This document shows, in pieces, positions 8,483 through 16,160 of a DNA stretch of 64,000 nucleotides (the first letter of the stretch is position 1; each line of letters starts with the position of its first letter). Source of the DNA: Ignavibacteriales bacterium (lineage in GTDB: Bacteria > Bacteroidota > Ignavibacteria > UBA10030); NCBI GenBank assembly GCA_026390595.1, contig JAPLFQ010000010.1, positions 124,001 through 188,000 on the forward strand, written 5' to 3'. The translations under genes were made by a program, and so were the position numbers. The notes beneath the pieces were generated by a model, which searched no databases, had not been told where the DNA came from, and was given only the letters and a program-made list of their open reading frames with translations.

Positions 8483-8643
8483 CTGGAACAATGAGGTTTC
8501 TTGATCGGCAGACCTGGTGACCACAGACCTGGAGGTGACAGTGCCTTCCACAGGCATTAAACCTTGATCCTCCCGAGTCGTCTGAGTACTTTGAGCCCAG
8601 GGAGATCCATCCCGACCCGTAGGAACACTCCACAATTCTTCAG
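8483..8643 (-). ncRNA. Candidate structured RNA with 6S-like architecture
   Basis: About 161 nt that fold by eye into one long interrupted hairpin. The closing stem is CUGAAGAAUUGUGG with CCUCAUUGUUCCAG (10 of 14 paired). Next come GGUCGG/CCGAUC and CCUGG/CCAGG. A large asymmetric bubble follows (about 23 nt against 13 nt), then GGAGG/CCUCC and an apical hairpin UGCCU-GUGGA-AGGCA. Closing stem, central bubble and apical arm is the layout of 6S RNA. The minus-strand words GUGUUC and CCCUGGGCUC recall E. coli GAUGUUC and CCCUGAGCC. Strand is uncertain: on the plus strand the segment would be a leader ending 9 nt before the esterase ATG. It could also be a leader of the CNT gene. Confidence 0.38.
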
Positions 8644-8652
8644 GCTTCCCCT

Positions 8653-9639
8653 ATGTCCCGGTTCTGGTCTTTTTCGACACTCTTCCTTTTTGCCCTCTTA
8701 GCTCCTACCTCGTTTGCAGGCACAGAGCGGTCTGAGCATCCCCAGCTTCATCCGGGAAGAAATGATGTCGAATTCGATCACGGCGGACGGCGGCGAACTG
8801 CCGTTATCTTCATTCCAAAGGCACGACAACTTCCGGCAGCGGGCTGGCCCCTTGTGATGATGCTGCACGGAGCAGGTGGTTCGGCAGGAAATGTCATTGA
8901 GAGCACAGGATGGGTGGAACTCGGAGAGAGAGAAGGCGTAGTCACGGTTTTCCCGAACGGAACTCCGAAGAACGAAACTCGGCGAGAGAGCTTCTTTGGA
9001 AATCAGCAAACATGGAATTCGGGGGGAAAGGAAAGCCTTGCCGCGGGGGAATTGTCGGCGACGGCAAGAGACATTGACGACGTCGGATTTCTCAGCGAAC
9101 TCATCGAGCAGACACAGAAAGAATTGAGAATTGACTCGTCCCGAATATTCGTTGCGGGCCATTCGAATGGGGCCGGCATGGCATACCGGTTCGCATTCGA
9201 GCGGGCGAACCTGGTTGCGTCAGCGGGCGTAGTCGCGGGACACTTCTTCCTCGAACCCAAACCGCTCGATGAACAGGTCTCCCTGATTCAAATCGTTGGC
9301 GACAAGGATCCTTTCACACCCATGGCGGGAGGAAGAGTCACAATCCTGGGACGCAGCGCCACGCTGCCGCCGGCTCTTCAAAGCCCGCGCATCTGGGCTT
9401 CCATGCTCAGACTCGAGGCGGAACCGAAACTCTTGCAGGATGATGAGAAGATTCAAATCCTCTCGTGGGGTCTGTCACGGCGGGGTGCGGAAGTCCGCTC
9501 CGTGGTCATCAAAGGTCACGGCCATGCGTATCCATCACCGACGGACAGGTTTCACCCAAAAGTGCTTTTTGGACCCACGGTGAAGACTTTGAACGCCACG
9601 GAAACGTTGTGGAAGTTTTTTCGTGAACATTCGAGATGA
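8653..9639 (+). CDS. Secreted alpha/beta-hydrolase esterase (LpqC/PHB-depolymerase-like, CE1)
   Basis: A 328-residue exported esterase of the polyhydroxybutyrate depolymerase/feruloyl esterase type. A signal peptide (MSRFWSFSTLFLFALLAPTS, probable cleavage after FAG) is followed by the oxyanion-hole segment MMLHGAGGSAGN, the nucleophile elbow VAGHSNGAGMAYRFA, the acid-residue region QIVGDKDPFTP and the histidine region IKGHGHAYP. The family hydrolyses ester bonds of short aliphatic polyesters or feruloyl/acetyl esters on plant polysaccharides; the substrate here is unknown. It is isolated on the plus strand, convergent with the MerR gene. Confidence 0.85.
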   Translation: MSRFWSFSTLFLFALLAPTSFAGTERSEHPQLHPGRNDVEFDHGGRRRTAVIFIPKARQLPAAGWPLVMMLHGAGGSAGNVIESTGWVELGEREGVVTVFPNGTPKNETRRESFFGNQQTWNSGGKESLAAGELSATARDIDDVGFLSELIEQTQKELRIDSSRIFVAGHSNGAGMAYRFAFERANLVASAGVVAGHFFLEPKPLDEQVSLIQIVGDKDPFTPMAGGRVTILGRSATLPPALQSPRIWASMLRLEAEPKLLQDDEKIQILSWGLSRRGAEVRSVVIKGHGHAYPSPTDRFHPKVLFGPTVKTLNATETLWKFFREHSR

Positions 9640-9716
9640 CACTGCGACAGGGACTAAGGGACGTCGGACGATTGTCCCGAGAGGAATGGAACAAGAAGAA
9701 GAACGCTGAACGCTGC

Positions 9717-10097
9717 TTACTTCAACCGCACTGCCAGGTCTTCGAGGAACGCCTTCACTTCAACAAGATCAGACCGGATTTCGTCGTCCGATATCTTCTT
9801 CTTTTGCGGCACCGACAACAGCTCGAGCTGTTCCACGGACTCCGACTCCGGCACGTACTCCTCCAGCACTTTCTTCGCACCTTCGATCGTGTAGCGCTCG
9901 TCGCGAAGCAGTTTCTTGATGTACAGGATCAACTTGATGTCTTTGTTCGTGTAGATCCTGTTGCCGGCACGGTTCTTGGCGGGTTTCAACTGCGGAAATT
10001 CGGACTCCCAGTAGCGGAGGACATATTGTTCGAGGCCAGTGATGGTGCTGACTTCGCTGATCGAATAATACAGTTTCTTGATCCCAATATGTTTCAT
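9717..10097 (-). CDS. MerR-family transcriptional regulator
   Basis: A DNA-binding protein of about 126 residues. The winged-helix segment LYYSISEVSTITGLEQYVLRYWE, followed by FPQLKPAKNRAGNRIYTNKDI, is a clear MerR N-terminus. A short dimerisation helix (IKKLLRDERYTIEGAKKVLEEY) follows, then a charged tail with no cysteine-based effector site. This resembles the ligandless MerR proteins common in Bacteroidota and Chlorobiota. The ATG at 10097 (MKHIGIKKLYY) is preferred, with GAGG upstream, over a start at 10145. It is the last gene of the minus-strand aroQ-HAD-acpS-merR run. Its target is unknown. Confidence 0.88.
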   Translation of the reverse strand: MKHIGIKKLYYSISEVSTITGLEQYVLRYWESEFPQLKPAKNRAGNRIYTNKDIKLILYIKKLLRDERYTIEGAKKVLEEYVPESESVEQLELLSVPQKKKISDDEIRSDLVEVKAFLEDLAVRLK

Positions 10098-10208
10098 ACG
10101 ATGTGCCTCGTTCTGTAGGAAGTCGTCATCAATGCTCTGGAGCAAAAATATGGAAAATCGGTCTGACTTGCAATCTATGCGGCACAGGGAATGTCGGCCC
10201 CATACCCA

Positions 10209-10589
10209 TCATGTGCTTTTCTCAATGATTGCAAAGGCCACAACGGTGTTTTCGGTGTGAGAAAGCGAGAGATGAACTTCGCAGTTCACGAGTTGCTCAC
10301 CCACGAAATCGTGGAGAACCACTTTCGGAGCTCCCGAGGGATTGTTGACCACTTCGACATCACGCCATCGGAACCGGCCGCTCCAGCCTGTTTGCATCGC
10401 CTTGCTGACCGCTTCCTTGGCGGCAAACCTTGCCGCGAAGTGTTCATGCGGATTCTTCTTCAGAGAGCAGTACGCGATTTCTGATTCTGTGAACAACTTC
10501 TTCATCAGCGGCATACCGCGTGCGTCGAGAACGATCTTCATCCTCTTCACATCGACCACATCGACACCAATTCCCAGAATAGCTGCCAT
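10209..10589 (-). CDS. acpS: Holo-[acyl-carrier-protein] synthase
   Basis: A 126-residue 4'-phosphopantetheinyl transferase that converts apo-ACP to holo-ACP using CoA in fatty-acid synthesis. Diagnostic motifs are GIGVDVVDVKRM (metal ligand D10) and FAARFAAKEAVSKAM (E59), matching E. coli D9 and E58; the SLSHTENTVVAFA segment near the C-terminus is also typical. Length is standard. It starts 4 nt after the HAD gene's stop codon, so the two are co-transcribed. Confidence 0.96.
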   Translation of the reverse strand: MAAILGIGVDVVDVKRMKIVLDARGMPLMKKLFTESEIAYCSLKKNPHEHFAARFAAKEAVSKAMQTGWSGRFRWRDVEVVNNPSGAPKVVLHDFVGEQLVNCEVHLSLSHTENTVVAFAIIEKST

Positions 10590-10593
10590 AATG

Positions 10594-11280
10594 TTACGAC
10601 CTCGAATTCAATTGCCTGACAATGTCGACCACCTGCGTGATGTCGTCGACCTCATAATCCGCATGGGACACGATCGTGCCGAACGTATCGCCATACCGTG
10701 CGAAGATGGTTTTCATCCCGACCTGCGCGGCTCCCACCATGTCGCGTTCCGCCCAATCACCGATCATCAGGCATTCTTCAGCCCGCAAGCCAAGTCGCTT
10801 CAACGCTTCCACGAACGGCTCCGGGTTTGGTTTGCGTATTTTCGTGTCGTCAAAGGTGACCACCGCGTCGAAGAGATGATGCAGGTTCAGATAGCACAGC
10901 CGCAACCACGCCTCCCTGCTCGGCGCGTCCGACACGACCGCCAGTTTGAGATTCATCTTCATCAATCCGATCAGCGTGAGGTACACATGGGGGTACAGTA
11001 CAAGTGCCGCTTCACGTGCACGCCGGTAGGCGATGATGCCTGACGCGAGGATCTTGTAGTCGACCTTGCTGAACTCGTCGTACAGCAGTTGATCGAAGAC
11101 GCTCTGAAACTCGATGCCCCGCTCTGCATAAATGGCGTCAATCCGTTTTCGTATCTCCTCGGCTGACAGGCCGAGGCCGGCGTCGCGCATCGCATGGATG
11201 GCCGCATCAATCGCCTGGTTCTTCATCGCCATGAAGTCCACAAGCGTGTTGTCGAGATCGAAGATAACTGCTTTGATCAT
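10594..11280 (-). CDS. HAD-superfamily hydrolase (YjjG/phosphoglycolate-phosphatase-like)
   Basis: A 228-residue cytosolic phosphatase. HAD motif I is FDLDNTLVD at residues 7-15, motif II is AVVSDAPSREAW, motif III lysine is in DTKIRKPNPEPF, and motif IV is CLMIGDWAERDMVGA. The helical cap between motifs I and II places it in subclass I. Nucleotidase (YjjG) or phosphoglycolate phosphatase activity is possible, but the substrate cannot be read from sequence. It lies between aroQ and acpS on the same strand. Confidence 0.88.
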   Translation of the reverse strand: MIKAVIFDLDNTLVDFMAMKNQAIDAAIHAMRDAGLGLSAEEIRKRIDAIYAERGIEFQSVFDQLLYDEFSKVDYKILASGIIAYRRAREAALVLYPHVYLTLIGLMKMNLKLAVVSDAPSREAWLRLCYLNLHHLFDAVVTFDDTKIRKPNPEPFVEALKRLGLRAEECLMIGDWAERDMVGAAQVGMKTIFARYGDTFGTIVSHADYEVDDITQVVDIVRQLNSRS

Positions 11281-11387
11281 GGTGGTGGTGGGTCTTTCAG
11301 GCTGTTGGCGATTAGCAATCAGCTGTCAGCAGCTTGGCCCGAGATCTTGAAGGGTCCAGGGGTCAGCTGTCTGCTCGCGGTGGTATT
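11281..11387. repeat. Degenerate short-word repeat in the aroQ-HAD gap
   Basis: This gap contains GGCGATTAGCAATCAGCTGTCAGC (about 11307-11330), a string of near-repeats of TTAGCAATC/CAGCTGTC with 7-9 nt spacing. The composition resembles other short-word repeats in this window. No gene. Confidence 0.4.
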
Positions 11388-11816
11388 CTATTGCTTGAAG
11401 TTGACGAGAAAATGAACAGCGAGCTCATAGCTCATGACGCCAAAACCGGTGATGACACCTTTGCAGACGGGGGCTATGACAGAGTGCTTTCTGAATTCCT
11501 CCCGGGCGTAGACGTTCGAAACATGAACTTCAACGACCGGAGTCTTCAGGGCGGCGACTGCATCTCGGAGAGCGTACGAATAGTGACCGTACGCGCCCGG
11601 GTTGAGCACCACACCGTCAAACGCGCCATCGATTGCCTTCTGGATCTCGTCAATAAGCGCGCCTTCACTGTTGGACTGAAAGAACTCGAACTTCACGGAG
11701 GGGTACTTCTCTCTCAGGCGGGTTTCGATATCCCACAGAGTCACAGTCCCGTACACTCCGGGTTCGCGTTTTCCTAGAAGATTCAGATTCGGTCCGCTCA
11801 CAACGAGAATCCGCAT
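11388..11816 (-). CDS. aroQ: Type II 3-dehydroquinate dehydratase
   Basis: A 142-residue enzyme of the shikimate pathway that dehydrates 3-dehydroquinate to 3-dehydroshikimate; the family forms dodecamers. Motifs: VSGPNLNLLGKREPGVYG (catalytic tyrosine and flexible loop), FFQSNSEGALIDEI, NPGAYGHYSYALRDA with the catalytic histidine, and VEVHVSNVYAREEFRKHSVI. The usual threonine before the catalytic histidine is glycine here, a mild deviation. The ATG at 11816 has GGAG 6 nt upstream and is preferred over the TTG at 11831. It is first in the run aroQ-HAD-acpS-merR. Confidence 0.96.
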   Translation of the reverse strand: MRILVVSGPNLNLLGKREPGVYGTVTLWDIETRLREKYPSVKFEFFQSNSEGALIDEIQKAIDGAFDGVVLNPGAYGHYSYALRDAVAALKTPVVEVHVSNVYAREEFRKHSVIAPVCKGVITGFGVMSYELAVHFLVNFKQ

Positions 11817-11862
11817 ATGCACTCCAATCAATAAATTTTACGAGAACCAAAAAGAACTTCAA

Positions 11863-11930
11863 CCACGAAGACACGAAGAACACGAAGTCACTCGCCCGCC
11901 ACCTTGTGTCTTTGAGGTGTTCTTTCTCGG
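11863..11930. repeat. Hairpin repeat, CACGAAG family, copy 1
   Basis: The left arm CCACGAAGACACGAAGAACACGAAG is three copies of (A)CACGAAG. The right arm CCTTGTGTCTTTGAGGTGTTCTTTCTCGG is its imperfect reverse complement. It lies upstream of aroQ in the 300-bp gap before the SpoIIE phosphatase. Confidence 0.7.
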
Positions 11931-11960
11931 AACGCCACTAGCAGGCTGCTGAAAAACAAA

Positions 11961-12050
11961 CAGCAAAGAGCGCAAAGGACCGCAAAGAATATGTTGCGTA
12001 TCCTTTTCCATCCAAAAACTCAAACATTTGGCGTTCTTGGCAGCCTTGCT
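11961..12050. repeat. Hairpin repeat, GCGCAAAG family, copy 1
   Basis: The left arm is CAGCAAAGAGCGCAAAGGACCGCAAAGAATA and the right arm TTTGGCGTTCTTGGCAGCC, whose reverse complement is GGCTGCCAAGAACGCCAAA. It is preceded by AGCAGGCTGCTGAAAAAC. The design matches the CACGAAG copies but uses a different core word. Confidence 0.6.
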
Positions 12051-12077
12051 TGCCCCGAACGATGTTGGTTCGGGGGC
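12051..12077. repeat. REP-like palindrome
   Basis: TGCCCCGAAC (12051-12060), the loop GATGTT, then GGTTCGGGGGC. Both the TTGCCCCGA head and the layout match the palindromes beside the transposase at 24460-24712. It also sits 40 nt after the stop codon of the SpoIIE phosphatase and could serve as its terminator. Confidence 0.55.
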
Positions 12078-12117
12078 GGTTCATCTTATTCTTGGAAACT
12101 AGAATTTCAACAAACTG

Positions 12118-14544
12118 TTAGACGACTTTGACCACCACAATCGTCATGTCGTCATGCTGTTTTGCTTTTCCCACAAACTGCCGCATGTCGGCGAACACGC
12201 CGTCCATGATCTGCGCCGCCGAACCGTGTGCATAGTTCTCGACCGTGCGGCAGAGACGCTCCTCCCCGAATTCTTCCAGCGTCTTATTCATCGCCTCGGG
12301 GAAGCCGTCAGTATAGAATACGAAAAGGTCTCCGGATTGGAAAGGGATGGAAACCTCCTGAATTGACTTCGCAAATGTCGCCCCCGGGTCAAGGCCGAGC
12401 GCCAGTCCCATAGGATTCACAACCTGGACGTCATTGGCGAGCGTCTTGCGCATGATGACCGGGTTATGGCCGGCGCGGGCCAATGTCAGGACGTGTCGTT
12501 GAATATCAAACACGCCATAGACCATGCTGATAAATACCCCCCGGTCCACGTTTTCATAGAAGAGCTTGTTGACCTGTGTGAGGACGACTGAGGGTGAATT
12601 GGAGACCTCGGCAAGGGCATGGACGAAGCCTTTCGTGAGCGTCATGTAGAACGCGGCCTGCGTTCCCTTGCCGGAGACATCCCCCACAACGACTCCGAGG
12701 CGTCTCTCAGGTAAATGGATGAAATCATAGTAGTCCCCTCCCACCTCCAGCGCCGGATCGCAACGCGAAGCAATATCCAACTCCGCCATGTTCGGATTTG
12801 CCTTCGGGAGAAAACTCATCTGCACGCTGCGCGCAATTTCCAATTCCTGCTGCAGCCGCTGGCGTTCCGTGATGTGTTTCGCGAATGCCGGCATGATATC
12901 GTCGAAGTCCGTGATTTCCCGTTTCCGCAACTGACTCGCCAGGCCTCCGACGACAAGCAGCACAAGAACTGCGATGACAAACAGTCCCGATTGCGTATAG
13001 GTTGGATTTCCGGCAACGAGAAGTCCACCCACACCCTGGAGTACCGAAAACGTGTAGAGGGAGAGAAACGCCGCGAGTGCATCATAGCGATAGAATGCCC
13101 AGACTGAAACAGCTCCGGCGAGAAGCTGGATGAGCATACCAAGCCAGACCGGTGAGAGGTCTCCACGGGAGGTCAGAGCAAGAATGAGAGCGCCAAGCCC
13201 GATGAGAAGAACAGCCGACGAGATTCTGCGCCGGAGAAACGTGACCGTGAAGAGAATGATGATCGCAAGCTTGTATGCGTTGGCGCTCAATCCGATTCCG
13301 AGCAGGTACACCCACGACGCGAACGACCCGAAACTCTCGATGGCCGAATCTTCAATGCGGTTGAACCAAAGATGCGTGATCTTTCCAGCGAGAAACGTCA
13401 GCACCAGCGTGAATGCGAATGCCGCGCACCCTAGCGCGATTCCCCGGACGACATTTTTTCCCACCCTGGAATGGATTACATAGCCTTTGGAGAGAAGGTC
13501 AAACGAAATGAGTTTTTCCTTCCACGTTTCCCGGGTCACCGATTCTCCGACGGCCCAGACAATGACCAACCCCCCGCCATAGAAGAGCGGACCAAGAATG
13601 AGCGGGATCAGGATCTCCCACCCTTTGTCTGACTGCATGGTCAGATAAATTTCCACCCCAAGCGCGAGCGCCGCCACAACACCAATGAAGGTCCCGAGGC
13701 GGAAACCGATTTCAAACGAACGAAACCGGCGGAACGCCACGATCACCATGAGGAGGACAACGAGGAAGTAAACGATGGGGACGATTGCCTGGGAAGCCGA
13801 TTCAATCTCGGATTTCTTATACTGCTCTGGGACGTCAACCCGTACCTCGAAGTGGACCACATGTGAGCCGGCGACAAGAACCGTCACACTTATCGGGTTG
13901 TCGAGCACGGGAGACCGCGTGTTCCAGACAAATTCATGATCGGTGCGTTTCTTCAGCTCTATCCGTTTTTGAGAGGCTGGTTGAGCTGTGTCGGAGATCA
14001 TCGCTGCCTGCGCTCCATACTCCTCCACGAACGCTCGCGCCAGCTTCCTCGCTTCTTCCTGGGAAACGCCCGGGAGCACGACGCTGTCTGGGATCTTTCG
14101 CTCAAACTCCATGAGTCGGCCGTCGGTGCCCAGCCTCATGAACACATTCCCCCGGATTAACTCCGTCATGCGTTCACCCTGTTTGGAGGGGTCTTCACTT
14201 TGATTCATCGCGATCGAAAGCACGGACGCCTTTCTCCACGTCACATCCCAATGATGCACGGGGATCGAGCTCCGCATAAGTTCATTCGCCTTTTCGACAC
14301 CGTACCGCTCCTCTACTTCCCTGAACAGCGCCTGATTGTATTTGAGCTGAGCCTGCGGGGTTAGGCCTTCGGTGTTGATTCCTACGCGGACCAGGAGTTC
14401 GCGCGAACGCAGTTCGATTGCCTGCGCATCCAGAGGAAGGCGCAGTCCGCCGTACGTGTGAACGCTTGGGAAGAACTGGACGATGACGAGTGAAGAAAGT
14501 ACAAGAAGCAGCAGGAACGGAAAGAGCTTCTGAAGTTTTTCCAT
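12118..14544 (-). CDS. Membrane-anchored SpoIIE-type PP2C phosphatase
   Basis: An 808-residue serine phosphatase with a large sensory part. After one N-terminal membrane segment there is an extracytoplasmic domain of roughly 230 residues. Nine or ten hydrophobic segments follow (from PIVYFLVVLLMVIVAF to SGLFVIAVLVLLVVGGLAS), then a coiled-coil linker RQRLQQELEIARSVQMSFLPKANP and a C-terminal SpoIIE domain with VGGDYYDFI, VVGDVSGKG, ARAGHNP, FYTDGFPEAM and HDDMTIVVV. The metal-binding aspartates are intact. Such enzymes dephosphorylate anti-sigma-factor antagonists (RsbU type). No antagonist or anti-sigma gene is adjacent. The ATG at 14544 is preferred over 14592. Confidence 0.9.
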   Translation of the reverse strand: MEKLQKLFPFLLLLVLSSLVIVQFFPSVHTYGGLRLPLDAQAIELRSRELLVRVGINTEGLTPQAQLKYNQALFREVEERYGVEKANELMRSSIPVHHWDVTWRKASVLSIAMNQSEDPSKQGERMTELIRGNVFMRLGTDGRLMEFERKIPDSVVLPGVSQEEARKLARAFVEEYGAQAAMISDTAQPASQKRIELKKRTDHEFVWNTRSPVLDNPISVTVLVAGSHVVHFEVRVDVPEQYKKSEIESASQAIVPIVYFLVVLLMVIVAFRRFRSFEIGFRLGTFIGVVAALALGVEIYLTMQSDKGWEILIPLILGPLFYGGGLVIVWAVGESVTRETWKEKLISFDLLSKGYVIHSRVGKNVVRGIALGCAAFAFTLVLTFLAGKITHLWFNRIEDSAIESFGSFASWVYLLGIGLSANAYKLAIIILFTVTFLRRRISSAVLLIGLGALILALTSRGDLSPVWLGMLIQLLAGAVSVWAFYRYDALAAFLSLYTFSVLQGVGGLLVAGNPTYTQSGLFVIAVLVLLVVGGLASQLRKREITDFDDIMPAFAKHITERQRLQQELEIARSVQMSFLPKANPNMAELDIASRCDPALEVGGDYYDFIHLPERRLGVVVGDVSGKGTQAAFYMTLTKGFVHALAEVSNSPSVVLTQVNKLFYENVDRGVFISMVYGVFDIQRHVLTLARAGHNPVIMRKTLANDVQVVNPMGLALGLDPGATFAKSIQEVSIPFQSGDLFVFYTDGFPEAMNKTLEEFGEERLCRTVENYAHGSAAQIMDGVFADMRQFVGKAKQHDDMTIVVVKVV

Positions 14545-14734
14545 ATCAACCGACTCCCTGGGAGGATACCGTTGCCGAAATCGTTGATACAAGGAGATGC
14601 AGGCGGAGTTTCATTTCATAGAGCCGCAGCCCCCCGCGGACTAGAAGTGCGGACGAAAACCCGCCATTTGTTCGCTCTCTGAATTCCGCCCATGAGCGGA
14701 ATCCGGAAGCGGGACCACAGAAGCACCCCGCCAG

Positions 14735-14781
14735 AACGCGTAGCCTGCCCGCCTCTGGTGGCTCCAACTGGCAGACGGGCG
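14735..14781. repeat. GC-rich inverted repeat
   Basis: GTAGCCTGCCCGCCTCTGG pairs imperfectly with CAGACGGGCGGGCTGG about 12 nt later. It lies in the gap between the lysE-like gene and the phosphatase gene, immediately before a CACGAAG-type repeat. Confidence 0.5.
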
Positions 14782-14784
14782 GGC

Positions 14785-14859
14785 TGGCAAGACACGAAGG
14801 AGAAGATTTGAATTGTTTCAGTTTGTGAGGTGCCTTGTGTCTTCGCGTCTTTGTGGCAG
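14785..14859. repeat. Hairpin repeat, CACGAAG family, copy 2
   Basis: The left arm GGCAAGACACGAAGG pairs imperfectly with the right arm GCCTTGTGTCTTCGCGTCTTTGTGGC, whose reverse complement contains CACAAAGACGCGAAGACACAAGG. It lies just after the lysE-like gene stop codon, so it may act as its 3' hairpin. Confidence 0.65.
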
Positions 14860-14877
14860 GACTTTTCACCCGGATCT

Positions 14878-15492
14878 CTAGAAAAAGCTGATGATCGCGA
14901 TGATACCGAACATGATGATGAGCAATCCGGAAATCCGATTGACCCACCCGAGTCCTGTGGCGTTGATCTTTTCCCGAAACAGGGTGATACTATAACTCAG
15001 AAGAAAGAACCAGAGCGACGAACCCAGAAATACGCCTGCAATAAGCGTCGAGGCAGAGCCAATGCTCAAATCGTAGTTGCGAAGCCCGAATCCGGCAAAG
15101 ACCCCCAGGAACGCTATGATCGAAAGAGGATTCGTGAGCGTCAGGAAGAAAGTCGAAACATAGGAACCCAGAAGCCCTTTGCCATTTGTTCCCCGCGCGT
15201 TCTCGACCGGCTTCGCGAGAAAGGTCTTGAGCCCAAGATAGATCAGGAACACTCCACCTATAAGACGGAACCACATCTGCCTTGTTACAAGAGCGTCCGA
15301 AATAACCGTCAGGCCAAAGGCTGCGATGAACCCGTACACGGCGTCTGCCGTCGCCGCCCCAAACCCAACCACCATACCGGAAAGATGTCCCTCGGCGGCT
15401 GTCTTTCGAATGCACAGGATGCCGATGGGGCCGATGGGGAGGGCCAGTGCAAAGCCAATAATGATCCCTTTGAGAAGAAGTGTATATTCCAC
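14878..15492 (-). CDS. LysE/RhtB-family transporter
   Basis: A 204-residue inner-membrane protein with about six hydrophobic segments. The N-terminal LLKGIIIGFALALPIGPIGILCIRKTAAEG is the LysE-family signature (PxGP motif), and FFLTLTNPLSIIAFLGVFAG matches the conserved central NP helix. The family exports amino acids. Substrate cannot be predicted. It stands alone on the minus strand. Confidence 0.88.
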   Translation of the reverse strand: MEYTLLLKGIIIGFALALPIGPIGILCIRKTAAEGHLSGMVVGFGAATADAVYGFIAAFGLTVISDALVTRQMWFRLIGGVFLIYLGLKTFLAKPVENARGTNGKGLLGSYVSTFFLTLTNPLSIIAFLGVFAGFGLRNYDLSIGSASTLIAGVFLGSSLWFFLLSYSITLFREKINATGLGWVNRISGLLIIMFGIIAIISFF

Positions 15493-15647
15493 GGGATTTC
15501 TATAAGACGTGCACAGGTATGAAGAAAGAGAGGTTCACGCTGAGTTTGAAGTAAACGTTGGAGGGTGCGACAAACTCTGCTCGGCCTCTCGTATGAGGAA
15601 ATCGAACCGACAAGGAGCAACGGTGAACACGGCAACGGGCCACATCG

Positions 15648-15914
15648 CTATGAGCGCACGAGCCTTGCAAGCTCCTCCTCGATGAATTCCCTGATCGCGG
15701 GCTTGAGGTACCGGTCTTCAATGCCGATCTCGGCGAGACCCTGCGCGAGAACTGAGGCCTTTCTGGCTGGCGCCAGTTTCTTATTCACAACAATTAACCG
15801 CTCCGCCTTGAGGACACAGAACCCGCCTTCAAAGTCCCCCTTTTCGTAGCGGACTGCAATCCCGCTGCTGGAGGCCAGCATCTCAAGCTCTTTTACAATC
15901 TGTTCTTCTTTCAT
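15648..15914 (-). CDS. Small conserved-looking protein of unknown function
   Basis: About 88 residues starting MKEEQIVKELEMLASSSGI. The sequence pattern VRYEKGDFEGGFCVLKAERLIVVNKKLAPARKASVLAQGLAEI suggests a compact alpha/beta fold; the C-terminal helix is RYLKPAIREFIEEELARL. There are no membrane segments or recognisable catalytic motifs. Upstream in-frame ATGs (to 15986) would add up to 24 residues. The smooth amphipathic pattern suggests a real gene. I do not recognise the family. Confidence 0.6.
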   Translation of the reverse strand: MKEEQIVKELEMLASSSGIAVRYEKGDFEGGFCVLKAERLIVVNKKLAPARKASVLAQGLAEIGIEDRYLKPAIREFIEEELARLVRS

Positions 15915-15980
15915 ATCGTCTTCACCAACCTCCATTGCATCAACGACGAGAAACTGACTCGCGCCAATCCTAAAATCGCC

Positions 15981-16095
15981 TGTCACTCCCGAACGTCATT
16001 GTCGGGAGTCCAGACTGCGCAGTCTGGATTCTCACCTGAAACGTGCCTGCACGCCGAAGTGCGGCGTTTCGGCACGCAGGCGTGCGGGAATGACA
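15981..16095. mobile_element. MITE-like composite palindromic element
   Basis: A 115-bp element with terminal inverted repeats TGTCACTCCCG (15981-15991) and CGGGAATGACA (16085-16095), one mismatch. Inside are CTCCCGA/TCGGGAG, a perfect 20-bp palindrome TCCAGACTGCGCAGTCTGGA (16009-16028) and ACGCCG/CGGCGT. No coding capacity. The TGTCATTCCCG end is typical of small non-autonomous palindromic repeats in many bacteria. Confidence 0.65.
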
Positions 16096-16160
16096 TCGTA
16101 GTCTGAAGGGGTATTTCTGAACTGTCTTCTTCAAAAACATAGGGGATTTTGAGTTGACTA

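Noticed and set aside
11863-12050. Regular short repeats considered as a CRISPR array
   Set aside because: Repeat words are only 7-9 nt and degenerate, with no spacers of even length and no cas genes nearby.
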